59,286 nucleotides of DNA from Methylotenera sp. (GTDB taxonomy: Bacteria; Pseudomonadota; Gammaproteobacteria; Burkholderiales; Methylophilaceae). The DNA is taken from contig SYKG01000014.1 in assembly GCA_005797835.1 (NCBI GenBank), positions 1 to 59,286 on the forward strand, written 5' to 3'. This document shows, piece by piece, positions 1 to 8,126 of this stretch (position 1 is the stretch's first letter; the number at the start of each line of letters is the position of its first letter). A model generated the notes under the pieces. It was not told where the DNA came from. It worked only from the letters and a program-made list of their open reading frames with translations, and made no database searches. Made by a program: the position numbers and the translations under genes.

Positions 1-627
1 GCATTTGACCCAATACACTATGGTCATATTAAATTAGCTCAAGCATGGAAGGACTTTGCTTCCTTATCAAAGGTACTTTTTATCCCGGCTGGTTTAGCCC
101 CCCACAAAAATATCGTCTTAGAGAACAAGCATCGTATAGAGATGCTTAATCTTGTTATAAAGTCATATTCTGACTTTTTTATTGATGTTCGGGAAATTAA
201 AAAAAATCAAATTGATCTTAAACCCTCTTACACAATTGAAACATTACAAAGTCTTATTCAAGAAAAACAAGAAGATCAAGCCTTTTGTTTTTTAATGGGA
301 AGCGATGCTTTCCTAAAACTTGAGTCATGGCATTTATGGAATGAACTTTTTAATTATTGCCATATATTAATTGTAGAAAGGCGAGAATCGCCTATTCTCA
401 TAGGCCAATTGTCCTCAGCTTTAAAAAAAGAATGGGACAAAAGACTTATTAAAATTACAGACGGTCTTCGAGAATGCAGTCACGGTTTAATTATGGTAAA
501 ACAATTTGAGTATGTTGATATTTCTTCATCTCAAATTCGAGATGCTATTTATTTAGATAAAAATTATACGAAACTTATACCTGAGGTTATTACTGACTAT
601 ATTAATCTTCATCAGCTTTATCGCTAA
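1..627 (+). CDS. nadD: nicotinate-nucleotide adenylyltransferase, 5' end cut off by the window
   Basis: NadD adenylylates nicotinate mononucleotide to deamido-NAD in cytosolic NAD synthesis. The frame is open from base 1 and begins inside the family signature FDPIHYGHIKLA, whose HxGH nucleotidyl-transfer motif is intact. Further signatures are the GSDAF segment, the tryptophan-rich W-HLW that follows it, and SSSQIRDAI near the C-terminus. About 208 residues are visible, so only a few N-terminal residues and the start codon are missing. Its last 26 bases run antisense to the end of bioD, leaving no room for an intergenic terminator. Confidence 0.95.
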   Translation, partial: AFDPIHYGHIKLAQAWKDFASLSKVLFIPAGLAPHKNIVLENKHRIEMLNLVIKSYSDFFIDVREIKKNQIDLKPSYTIETLQSLIQEKQEDQAFCFLMGSDAFLKLESWHLWNELFNYCHILIVERRESPILIGQLSSALKKEWDKRLIKITDGLRECSHGLIMVKQFEYVDISSSQIRDAIYLDKNYTKLIPEVITDYINLHQLYR

Positions 628-1294
628 GTTTATCTATATCAATAAATTTTAATGCCTTGTAAGGATCAAAATCTCTAAAATAAGGTACTGCACCCAAACA
701 AGGCGCTTTAATTTTTTCTTTTAAAAAATAAAAATTCTCCTCATAAGCTTGCATATGCTCATCAATTTGATTGGCAATCCAACCAGAGAGTTTTTGTTTT
801 TTATTTAAGATAGATTCGACTGTCAATAAAGCGTGATTGATACAGCCTAGTTTCATGCCTACTACTAAAATAACTGGTATATTTAGCTTCTCAAGCAAGT
901 CAGCTGTGGTAAAAGTCTCTGTTAAAGGTACAGCATAGCCCCCCACCCCTTCAATAAATAAATAATCTGTTTGATTTTCAAAAGATCGTAAACACTTTTT
1001 AATTAAATGAATATCGATTTCTTCTTTATTTTTTTTAAAGCTAATATGAGGTGCGATAGGTTGCTCAAATGAATAAGGATTAATTTCATTGATATTTAAA
1101 TCAACATTACTCACTTCAATAATCCTCTTAACATCTTCAGATATCATATAACCATTTTCTAAAAGGCACCCTGCTGCAACTGGCTTCATTCCCCCTACAC
1201 GAAATCCTTCTTTAATATATTTAGCAATTAAGGTACAAGTAATTGCTGTCTTTCCAATATTGGTATCAGTTCCAGTAATAAAAAATTTATGCAT
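602..1294 (-). CDS. bioD: dethiobiotin synthetase
   Basis: BioD is the ATP-dependent ligase that closes the ureido ring of dethiobiotin from 7,8-diaminopelargonate and CO2. The 230-residue protein has a P-loop GTDTNIGKT at residues 8-16, the catalytic-type lysine K37 in MKPVAAG, and EGVGGYAVPL near residue 115. It is the last gene of the minus-strand bioB-F-H-C-D operon and starts 2 bases after bioC ends. Its 3' end overlaps convergent nadD by 26 bases. Confidence 0.95.
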   Translation of the reverse strand: MHKFFITGTDTNIGKTAITCTLIAKYIKEGFRVGGMKPVAAGCLLENGYMISEDVKRIIEVSNVDLNINEINPYSFEQPIAPHISFKKNKEEIDIHLIKKCLRSFENQTDYLFIEGVGGYAVPLTETFTTADLLEKLNIPVILVVGMKLGCINHALLTVESILNKKQKLSGWIANQIDEHMQAYEENFYFLKEKIKAPCLGAVPYFRDFDPYKALKFIDIDKLSDKADED

Positions 1295-1296
1295 TA

Positions 1297-2163
1297 TTAT
1301 TTTGAATAAAATTTAATCACTGAAGATTCATTAAGTGGCTTATTCATTTTCCATGCATGTCCATAAACAACTTCATAACTCACAGGCAATTTTTCATCAG
1401 CTCTGTAGATTTCATATAATTTTTCCAGCTGATATAAAAAACCTTTTCCTGTCATACCCTTAGCTCTTCCCTGAAGTGCATTGCGAGCCCCAATATGCTT
1501 TAGGTCATAGATAATTTCTTTAAAAGTACCATAGGTAAGTTTATAAATATCAACATCTAAAACTGGATCTGAAAGGCCACATCGTATAAGTGCATCCCCA
1601 ATGTCATGCATATCAATAAATTGATTTATATGTGAGTTTTGAGAAAATGAAGCTAGGGAAGCTCTTAATTCATGAAGAGTGCTTGGTCCAAACGTACTAA
1701 ATATAAAAAGTCCATTATGCGTTAATATTTCTGCTATCTGGGTAAATACCCGATCAAGATCATTACACCATTGAAGAGATAAATTTGACCAAACCATATC
1801 GACACTATTTTCTATTAATGGAATTGCTTCCATATCTGCACAAATAAATTGCTGTGTCGTCCCACTAGAAAATACTTTAAAGTAATGATCCTTATTTTTT
1901 ACTTCTGCTTTTTTAATCATGTTAAATGCAAAATCTAAATAAATAAGATCATGGGGCTTATAGAAAGCCTTGAAATCAGAGCCAGCATTGCCAGGTCCAC
2001 AACCCAGGTCAAGGATTCTTTTTGGATTAATTTTGAGTAATTTAAGTCTTAAAAACATTTCCCCTAGCACATGCTTCTGAAGAACCGCTGCTTCTTCATA
2101 GGAATCTGAAGCTTTATTGAATGAAGCTTGAGCTCTTTTCTTGTCGATAAGATGTTGGATCAT
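1297..2163 (-). CDS. bioC: malonyl-[acyl-carrier protein] O-methyltransferase
   Basis: BioC methylates malonyl-ACP with S-adenosylmethionine, disguising it so that fatty-acid synthesis can build the pimeloyl chain. The 288-residue protein shows the class I SAM-binding loop DLGCGPGNAG at residues 52-61. The BioC-type N-terminus (RAQASFNKAS, then YEEAAVLQ) is also present. The motif SNLSLQWCND, about halfway along, is typical of the family. It sits 2 bases after bioH, whose product removes the same methyl group. Confidence 0.93.
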   Translation of the reverse strand: MIQHLIDKKRAQASFNKASDSYEEAAVLQKHVLGEMFLRLKLLKINPKRILDLGCGPGNAGSDFKAFYKPHDLIYLDFAFNMIKKAEVKNKDHYFKVFSSGTTQQFICADMEAIPLIENSVDMVWSNLSLQWCNDLDRVFTQIAEILTHNGLFIFSTFGPSTLHELRASLASFSQNSHINQFIDMHDIGDALIRCGLSDPVLDVDIYKLTYGTFKEIIYDLKHIGARNALQGRAKGMTGKGFLYQLEKLYEIYRADEKLPVSYEVVYGHAWKMNKPLNESSVIKFYSK

Positions 2164-2165
2164 GA

Positions 2166-2927
2166 TTATGCTGCCAATAAAAACTGGTCAAGATACTCAA
2201 AAAACTCACTTGAATGCGACAGAAAAGGGATATGTGATGCACCTTTAATAATCTTTAACTGCCCTTCTTTTAAGTGGCTTTCAAGCCATATAGAGGCAGA
2301 CTTTGGTGTCAAGTAATCCATATCACCTACTATTAAAAGTGTTTGATTTTTAATTTTACCAATATCATCTCGTAAATCACTATTCAATAAGATATCAAGG
2401 CCAAGTTTTAATGACTTGACTTCAGGGGGATCTTCTTTCTCATACATCTCTTTAAGTTTTTTAATGAGCAATTTACTATTTTTCGAGTGCATGAGTTGTA
2501 GCGTATAAAAATTCATCATGGTACTTTTATAATTTTTAAAAAGCTTATTTGCAAAATCATTAAAGAGACTTAAATCCACACCGCAACTCCAATCTTCTTG
2601 ATTAATAAAGCAAGGTGTCCCCCCCACTAAAACTAGTCGATGAATTTTCTTTGGATATATTAAGCTCATCTTTAAAGCAATAAGACTACCGAGAGACCAA
2701 CCTAGAATATCAAATGAAGATGGTAGCTTCTGACATAACACTTCCGCTAGGTGATTTAAATCGTAAGGATCGATGATTTTACTTTTACCCATACCAGGAA
2801 TATCAACAAGATGAAGTGTATATTGATTTGAAAATTTCTCGATGATAGGTTCCCATATGCAGCTCGGCATACCCCATCCATGAATAAGTACAAGGTCCTT
2901 ACCTTGTCCAATTTTTTTAATGTGCAT
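2166..2927 (-). CDS. bioH: pimeloyl-[acyl-carrier protein] methyl ester esterase
   Basis: BioH is an alpha/beta hydrolase that demethylates pimeloyl-ACP methyl ester, ending the BioC-BioH pathway. From the chosen start it has 253 residues, with HGWGM at 16-20 (oxyanion hole), the nucleophile elbow GWSLGS with Ser78, an acid in VGDMDYLTP, and His232 in GASHIPF. The frame could open 15 bases earlier at a TTG, but ATG 2927 gives the usual short N-terminus. It overlaps bioF by 11 bases, which suggests translational coupling. Family assignment rests on operon context as well as motifs. Confidence 0.9.
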   Translation of the reverse strand: MHIKKIGQGKDLVLIHGWGMPSCIWEPIIEKFSNQYTLHLVDIPGMGKSKIIDPYDLNHLAEVLCQKLPSSFDILGWSLGSLIALKMSLIYPKKIHRLVLVGGTPCFINQEDWSCGVDLSLFNDFANKLFKNYKSTMMNFYTLQLMHSKNSKLLIKKLKEMYEKEDPPEVKSLKLGLDILLNSDLRDDIGKIKNQTLLIVGDMDYLTPKSASIWLESHLKEGQLKIIKGASHIPFLSHSSEFFEYLDQFLLAA

Positions 2928-4104
2928 CAAAATGACTATCAAAATCTTCTATATTTTTTATTAATGTCGTTACATCTTCGTCTTGATGTAATGCTGAGAA
3001 TGAAATTCTTAGCCGAGAAGTTCCTGGAGGCACTGTAGGGGGTCTAATAGCAGGGACATATATTCCCTTATCCATTAACAATTGATTTAATCTTAATACA
3101 CTAATTTCACTTCCCACAATTACAGGCTGAATGGGCGTAAAAGAATTCCCTAGAGACATCTTTTGAAATTTAATTCCACCTCTAAACATTGTAATAAGTT
3201 TATTTAAGTGCCTTCTTGCTTGATCTGCTTTTAAAATTTGGTTTAGAGATTCTTTTAATCCATATGCCATAAAAGCTGGTAAAGCAGTTGTATAAATATA
3301 TTGTTTAGATTTTTGAATTAGGTATTCAACAAGATCATTTGAAGATGCCATAACAGCACCGTGCATACCTGCTGCTTTTCCTAAGGTTGCCATATAAATA
3401 ATTCTGGGTGAATAAGGTATTTTAATTTTTTCTTGATCATAAAAATATTGCAATATACCTTTACCATTTTTACCCAATACACCAAAGCCATGTGCATCGT
3501 CTATATAAAGATAAGCATCATATGTTTCACATAACTGAAGTAAGTCTGGAATATTAGCTAGGTCACCATCCATACTAAAAACACCATCAGTAACAATAAG
3601 CTTTACTTTTGATTTTGATACCCGAAGTAACTCTTCTAAATATTTTAAATCATGATGTCGATATCTTTTATGATTAGCTCGAGAAAGAATGGATGCATCA
3701 TTTAATGATGCATGATTTAACTTATCAGAAAAAATAGTATCATCTTTTCCGACTAGAGCTGAGATAATACCCATATTAGCCATGTACCCTGATGAGAATA
3801 AGAGTGCTCTTTCAAAATGAAGTGCTTCACTAAATGCATTTTCAAATACTTCATGGAATTTATGGTGTCCTGAAATAAGATGAGAAGCTCCCATACCGTT
3901 ACCTGACAAATGAATACCCTCGATTAATGCATCCTGAATATGTTGATTTTGTGAAAGACCTAAATAATCATTCGAAGAAAAGCTTAAAAAATTTTGACGA
4001 TTAAATGTAAGATTAGATCCTAATCTTCCACTTAATAATTTTCTTGTTCTAAAAAGATGATTGTCTTTTAAGGATTGGAGTTCATGATGAATTTGCTCTA
4101 GCAT
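2917..4104 (-). CDS. bioF: 8-amino-7-oxononanoate synthase
   Basis: BioF is the PLP enzyme that condenses pimeloyl-ACP with L-alanine to 8-amino-7-oxononanoate. The 395-residue protein has fold-type I features: FSSNDYLGL near the N-terminus, SSGYMANMG, the aspartate motif DDAHGFGVLG, and the Schiff-base lysine in TLGKAAGMHG near residue 240. The frame extends upstream to a TTG at 4125 inside bioB, but ATG 4104 (MLEQIHHEL) fits homologues and lies 7 bases after bioB. It ends 11 bases into bioH. Confidence 0.94.
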   Translation of the reverse strand: MLEQIHHELQSLKDNHLFRTRKLLSGRLGSNLTFNRQNFLSFSSNDYLGLSQNQHIQDALIEGIHLSGNGMGASHLISGHHKFHEVFENAFSEALHFERALLFSSGYMANMGIISALVGKDDTIFSDKLNHASLNDASILSRANHKRYRHHDLKYLEELLRVSKSKVKLIVTDGVFSMDGDLANIPDLLQLCETYDAYLYIDDAHGFGVLGKNGKGILQYFYDQEKIKIPYSPRIIYMATLGKAAGMHGAVMASSNDLVEYLIQKSKQYIYTTALPAFMAYGLKESLNQILKADQARRHLNKLITMFRGGIKFQKMSLGNSFTPIQPVIVGSEISVLRLNQLLMDKGIYVPAIRPPTVPPGTSRLRISFSALHQDEDVTTLIKNIEDFDSHFDAH

Positions 4105-4111
4105 TACAAAC

Positions 4112-5125
4112 TCATATAGGGTCAATACCTAGCTTGTTAAATAAAGCTCGATCAACTTTTACATCTGGATTATCTGTCGTTAATAACTTTTCACCATAAA
4201 AAATTGAATTAGCACCTGCTAAGAAAGCTAATGATTGAATACCTTCGTGCATCGATTGTCTTCCTGCAGATAATCGAACGTAACTTTTTGGCATCGTTAT
4301 TCTTGCAACAGCGATTGTCCTTACAAATTCAATGAGATCAAGTGGGTTAGTTCCGTAAAGAGGAGTACCTTCAACTTGCGTTAATAAATTAATCGGCACA
4401 CTCTCAGGTTGCTTTTCCATATTTGCAAGTTGCGCAATTAATCCTGCACGCTCACTTCTACTCTCCCCCATGCCTACTATACCGCCACAACATACATGAA
4501 GATCTGCTTCTCTCACGCGATCTAACGTATCAAGTCTATCTTGATACACACGTGTTGATATCACGTCGCCATAAAATTCAGGTGAAGTATCTAAATTATG
4601 ATTGTAATAATCAAGTCCCGCTTCTTTTAGCATATTAGCTTGACCATCCTTTAACATACCAAGGGTTGCGCAAGTTTCAAGTCCCATTTTTTTAACTTCA
4701 TGAATCATTTCTAACACGGGTTTTAAATCTTTATCCTTAGGGCTTCTCCAAGCAGCACCCATACAAAAGCGACTAGCGCCTGCATCCTTGGCAGCTTTCG
4801 CAGCTTTCAGCACCTCATCAATAGGCATCATGGCTTCATTCTCTACATTGGTGGCATAGCGGGCAGATTGAGGGCAATAGCCACAGTCTTCTGAACACCC
4901 CCCAGTCTTAATAGACATCAACGTGCTTACTTGAACTTTATTGGGATCAAAATTTTCTCGATGAATAGTTTGAGCTTTAAACATAAGGTCGCTGAAAGGC
5001 ATAGCATATAAAGCCTCAATTTCAGGAACTGAACAACGGTCTTTGAGGAGGGTTTTTATTTTTTTTGAGTATTTTCTTTCAAACTGAATGGGTTGCTGAC
5101 TTAGATTAGGCTGCGATTCAATCAT
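4112..5125 (-). CDS. bioB: biotin synthase (radical SAM)
   Basis: BioB inserts sulphur into dethiobiotin using a radical-SAM [4Fe-4S] cluster and an auxiliary [2Fe-2S] cluster. The cluster motif CSEDCGYC supplies Cys77, Cys81 and Cys84. Auxiliary-site signatures include [38 protein letters not shown] and the arginine motif RLSAGRQ. At 337 residues it has normal length. It is the first gene of the biotin operon and is divergent from trmL. I saw no convincing BirA operator in the 114-base upstream gap. Confidence 0.97.
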   Translation of the reverse strand: MIESQPNLSQQPIQFERKYSKKIKTLLKDRCSVPEIEALYAMPFSDLMFKAQTIHRENFDPNKVQVSTLMSIKTGGCSEDCGYCPQSARYATNVENEAMMPIDEVLKAAKAAKDAGASRFCMGAAWRSPKDKDLKPVLEMIHEVKKMGLETCATLGMLKDGQANMLKEAGLDYYNHNLDTSPEFYGDVISTRVYQDRLDTLDRVREADLHVCCGGIVGMGESRSERAGLIAQLANMEKQPESVPINLLTQVEGTPLYGTNPLDLIEFVRTIAVARITMPKSYVRLSAGRQSMHEGIQSLAFLAGANSIFYGEKLLTTDNPDVKVDRALFNKLGIDPI

Positions 5126-5239
5126 GAAAAATCCCTATCTATATGATTTAATTATTAAAATTGTCTTTAAAAGCAGATGTCAATCTATTTTACTATAATT
5201 TGTTACAATTGTATAAAAATTAATCAGTTGTTATATCTT

Positions 5240-5704
5240 ATGTTTTCTATAGCCCTTTTTGAGCCTGAAATCCCCCCTAATACTGGAAATATTATTAGGC
5301 TTTGCGCCAATACAGGTAACCAACTTCATTTAATAGAGCCTTTAGGTTTTAACTTGGATGATAAGCAGCTTGTTCGTGCAGGACTTGATTATCATGAATT
5401 CGCCTCAGTCAAAACATATTCAAATTTTTTAGCATTTAAATCACTTCATAGCAAAAGTTGCATATTTGCTGTTACAACTAAGGGGGGTATGCCCTACCAT
5501 CAGCCCTCGTATCAAGAGGGAGATATCTTTTTATTTGGGCCTGAAACCCGAGGATTACCTGAATCAATTCTGAATCAATTTGATGAAACAAAAAAAATAA
5601 GAATCCCTATGACAGAGAATAGTAGGAGCTTAAATTTATCGAATGCAGCCGCGATTCTTTTATATGAAGCTTGGCGGCAAAATAGATTTGTAGGCGGGGT
5701 TTAA
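5240..5704 (+). CDS. trmL: tRNA (cytidine(34)-2'-O)-methyltransferase
   Basis: TrmL is a SPOUT methyltransferase that 2'-O-methylates the wobble base of certain tRNA-Leu species. The protein of 154 residues opens MFSIALFEPEIPPNTGNI and carries the knot motifs LFGPETRGLP and RIPMTENSRSLNLSNAAAI. An upstream in-frame start at 5177 would add 21 residues with no family counterpart, so ATG 5240 is chosen. It converges on gpsA with a 4-base overlap. Confidence 0.93.
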   Translation: MFSIALFEPEIPPNTGNIIRLCANTGNQLHLIEPLGFNLDDKQLVRAGLDYHEFASVKTYSNFLAFKSLHSKSCIFAVTTKGGMPYHQPSYQEGDIFLFGPETRGLPESILNQFDETKKIRIPMTENSRSLNLSNAAAILLYEAWRQNRFVGGV

Positions 5705-6708
5705 ACATCCTGAGTTTCTGACTTTTGCTCGCGACCTAATAAATCGATCACAGCTTCTTTAGGTGACTTACTAAAACTTATTACTTGATTCACTTCATGC
5801 ATAATTGGCATAGAAACATGAAGTGCTTTTGCACGATTCACAACTTCCTTTGCAGAATAAACACCCTCAGCGACATGACCCAACCCTTTTAAAACCTCAT
5901 CAATCGTCTGGCCTTTGGCGAGCCTTAAACCCACCTCACGATTTCTTGAGAAGTCTCCAGTGCAGGTCAAAATTAAATCGCCTGCGCCTGTTAGACCCAT
6001 AAAAGTATCTTTTTGGCCACCTAAACTCATGCCGAAACGAGTGATCTCAGCTAAACCTCTTGCAATTAAAGCAGCTCTTGCGTTATTTCCAAACCCCATA
6101 CCATCCGAAATACCCGCAGAAATTGCAATCACATTTTTAAGAGCGCCACCTACAGACACACCAATTACATCCTGACTTGTATAAACGCGTAAGTTATTCC
6201 CATGAATCATAGAAGCTAAGCTTTTTGTGAATGTTTCATCAGTTGCAGCTAAGGTTAATGCGGTAGGTAAAGATCTCACCAGTTCAGCCGCAAAACTCGG
6301 GCCAGATAAGGCACCCCAATGTTGTCCTGTTTTTTTAGGGTCGCCCAATTCTTCAAAAGCGACTTCATAAGGTAATTTTGCAGTCCCTGGTTCTAGACCC
6401 TTATTGGCCCAAATGACAGGTGCTTTATGATTTAAGGATTTGATCTCTTTTAAAATAGCCCTAAAGCCAGAGGTAGGCACGACCGATAAAATAAGTTCAG
6501 CATCATGAATTGCTTCACCTAAGTTATCTTCAAGAAGTAATTGATCATTAAAAGGAAAGTCCCCTAGATAAAGAGGGTTTGATCTTGCTTTACGCATCCC
6601 AGAGATATGACCTGCATTTCTAGCCCACAAGGTGACGCGATGTTTTTGACTGATTTGCATTGCCAAAGCCGTACCCCATGCCCCCGCGCCTAAGACTACA
6701 ATTTTCAA
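5701..6708 (-). CDS. gpsA: glycerol-3-phosphate dehydrogenase [NAD(P)+]
   Basis: GpsA makes sn-glycerol-3-phosphate from dihydroxyacetone phosphate for phospholipid synthesis. The N-terminal Rossmann motif GAGAWGTALA is at residues 7-16. ANKGLE, SGPSFA, the catalytic-region GGALKNV(IA), and LTGAGDLILTC with FSRNREVG follow in family order. At 335 residues it is full length. It lies 4 bases downstream of the SH3-domain gene in the run grxC-secB-SH3-gpsA, the usual proteobacterial secB-gpsA neighbourhood. Confidence 0.96.
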   Translation of the reverse strand: MKIVVLGAGAWGTALAMQISQKHRVTLWARNAGHISGMRKARSNPLYLGDFPFNDQLLLEDNLGEAIHDAELILSVVPTSGFRAILKEIKSLNHKAPVIWANKGLEPGTAKLPYEVAFEELGDPKKTGQHWGALSGPSFAAELVRSLPTALTLAATDETFTKSLASMIHGNNLRVYTSQDVIGVSVGGALKNVIAISAGISDGMGFGNNARAALIARGLAEITRFGMSLGGQKDTFMGLTGAGDLILTCTGDFSRNREVGLRLAKGQTIDEVLKGLGHVAEGVYSAKEVVNRAKALHVSMPIMHEVNQVISFSKSPKEAVIDLLGREQKSETQDV

Positions 6709-6712
6709 TTAA

Positions 6713-7177
6713 TTAAATTCCCCATACTTGAGAGGTTTGAATATATCCATCAAGATCTATTTGGTAACGGACCTTGATCCAGCCATTGGTAATGAGGGGA
6801 TCTAAAAGCTCAATGACAACATCTTTTTCAATCGTGGCTAAAAGGGCTGATTTAGATTCAGGCTCTTTGTATATGTTTGCTTTATCTACTTTCACAATCA
6901 CTGTTCTTTTAGATTGTAAATTTTTTGATTCTGCCCAACTTAGAATTCCATATGGGTCTCTGATTTTAACCCAATCGCCAAGATTCACAATAATTTCTAA
7001 GGGATAGCCTTCGCCTACCAAATAAACTCTTTTAGTGGTTGTTGAGGGGGCTTCGTAAAGAATAGTTTTAGCTAACGCAACTGAGCGAAATTCAGCATAG
7101 ACGGATTGAGATGTCGCACACACAATCCATACAAAAAAATAACAGAAAAAAAACTTAGTTTTTTGTGCCGACCGCAT
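6713..7177 (-). CDS. exported SH3-domain protein
   Basis: The protein has 154 residues from ATG 7177, with a short hydrophobic stretch (FFFCYFFVWIVCA) ending in VYA as a likely signal peptide. Two SH3-like repeats follow. The first contains YLVGEGYPLEII, GDWVKIRDPYG and SWAESKNL; the second has VDKANIYKEP, NGWIKVR and GYIQTSQVWG. Such bacterial SH3 proteins are usually periplasmic or wall-associated; the binding partner is unknown. The start lies 23 bases inside secB. A longer frame (to 7219) would bury the signal peptide. Confidence 0.8.
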   Translation of the reverse strand: MRSAQKTKFFFCYFFVWIVCATSQSVYAEFRSVALAKTILYEAPSTTTKRVYLVGEGYPLEIIVNLGDWVKIRDPYGILSWAESKNLQSKRTVIVKVDKANIYKEPESKSALLATIEKDVVIELLDPLITNGWIKVRYQIDLDGYIQTSQVWGI

Positions 7178-7679
7178 TATCCGCAGCTTGCTGCTTTTGT
7201 TGCATATAGAGCGTTTCAAAATTAATTGGATTTAAAAGAACGGGTGCAAAACCCGCTTTAATAACTAAATCTGAAATAGCTTCGCGTGCATATGGAAATA
7301 AAATATTAGGGCAAGTAATCGCAATAATCATTTCAAGATTTTCTTCTGGAATATTGCGTAATGCGAAGATGCCTGCTTGTGTCACTTCTATAAGAAAGGC
7401 TGTTTTATCAGCAATTTTTGATGTCACAGTAATTTTTAATGCAACTTCAAAGTACCCGTCAGCAAGAGGCTTACCCGTATTACCTAATTCGATCCCGATC
7501 TGCGGAGCTTCACGTTGTGTGAAAACTTCTGGAGAATTTGGCACTTCAACTGAAACGTCTTTAAGAAAAAGTTTTTCGATAGCAAAGCCGGGTTGAGCAC
7601 TTCCATTTGCTTGTGGATCAATTTTGATGCTTTTTTCTGTTTTAGTTGATTTGGGGGCTGCTTTCTTTTTTTCTGCCAT
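7155..7679 (-). CDS. secB: protein-export chaperone SecB
   Basis: SecB is a homotetrameric cytosolic chaperone that keeps preproteins unfolded and passes them to SecA. The 174-residue protein has an extended Lys-rich N-terminus. It also has the family segments AIEKLFLKDVSVEVPNSP, TQAGIFAL, CPNILFPYAREAISDLV and FAPVLLNPINFE. Its C-terminus (QQKQQAADN) is the usual flexible tail. It is preceded by grxC on the same strand after a 104-base gap and overlaps the SH3 gene by 23 bases. Confidence 0.96.
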   Translation of the reverse strand: MAEKKKAAPKSTKTEKSIKIDPQANGSAQPGFAIEKLFLKDVSVEVPNSPEVFTQREAPQIGIELGNTGKPLADGYFEVALKITVTSKIADKTAFLIEVTQAGIFALRNIPEENLEMIIAITCPNILFPYAREAISDLVIKAGFAPVLLNPINFETLYMQQKQQAADNAVGTKN

Positions 7680-7783
7680 GTTATTTTCCAGTCAGGCGGA
7701 TGTGAAACCGCTATTATTTGATTTAACCAATATCGTATTCTATCTTTTTATCGAGGATATTTAAATAAAATAGGGTAATCTTT

Positions 7784-8044
7784 CTAGGAAATCCCAAGAA
7801 GTGAGTCGAGTTTACCTTCTAAATCTAGCGCTCTTAAATCTTCGAATCCACCTATATGATAATCGCCAATGTAAATTTGAGGCACTGTTCGACGCCCAGT
7901 TCTTTCAATCATCTCTTCTAAAATAACTGAATCTTCATCTACACGTATTTTTTCAATATACTTAATTCCTTTTTTTGATAGAAGCTTTTCAGCATTTGAG
8001 CAATAAGGACAATAAGCACTGGTGTACATCTTAATTGAATTCAT
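7784..8044 (-). CDS. grxC: glutaredoxin 3
   Basis: This is a small cytosolic dithiol glutaredoxin that reduces disulphides or glutathione adducts. From ATG 8044 it has 86 residues with the active site CPYC at Cys12-Cys15, the cis-proline TVPQIYIG and the glutathione-binding GGFEDLRAL. The frame stays open upstream to 8083, but the extra residues are not part of the fold. It lies in the common grxC-secB-gpsA order. The 82-base gap to divergent gpmI must hold both promoters. Confidence 0.93.
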   Translation of the reverse strand: MNSIKMYTSAYCPYCSNAEKLLSKKGIKYIEKIRVDEDSVILEEMIERTGRRTVPQIYIGDYHIGGFEDLRALDLEGKLDSLLGIS

Positions 8045-8126
8045 AGCAATAAGAATCAAAGTGTGAAATTTGTTGACAAGCATTATAATTCATTAATCTT
8101 TAAGTCACATATAAATACCCTCTATT

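Noticed and set aside
4423-4638. Open frame of 71 codons antisense to bioB
   Set aside because: It lies wholly inside a confidently assigned gene, has no family features, and looks like a shadow of bioB codon structure.
5126-5239. BirA operator in the bioB-trmL gap
   Set aside because: TTGTAAC-like bases occur, but no matching inverted half-site at the required spacing was found.
5915-6175. Open frame antisense to gpsA (86 codons)
   Set aside because: Shadow frame inside gpsA with low-complexity Pro/Lys/Ala content and no start context.
8073-8115. TTGACA (8073-8078) with TATAAT (8084-8089) before gpmI
   Set aside because: The spacer is only 5 bases, far from the 16-18 needed; the later TATAAA (8110-8115) has no fitting -35. 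A promoter must be here but I cannot place it.
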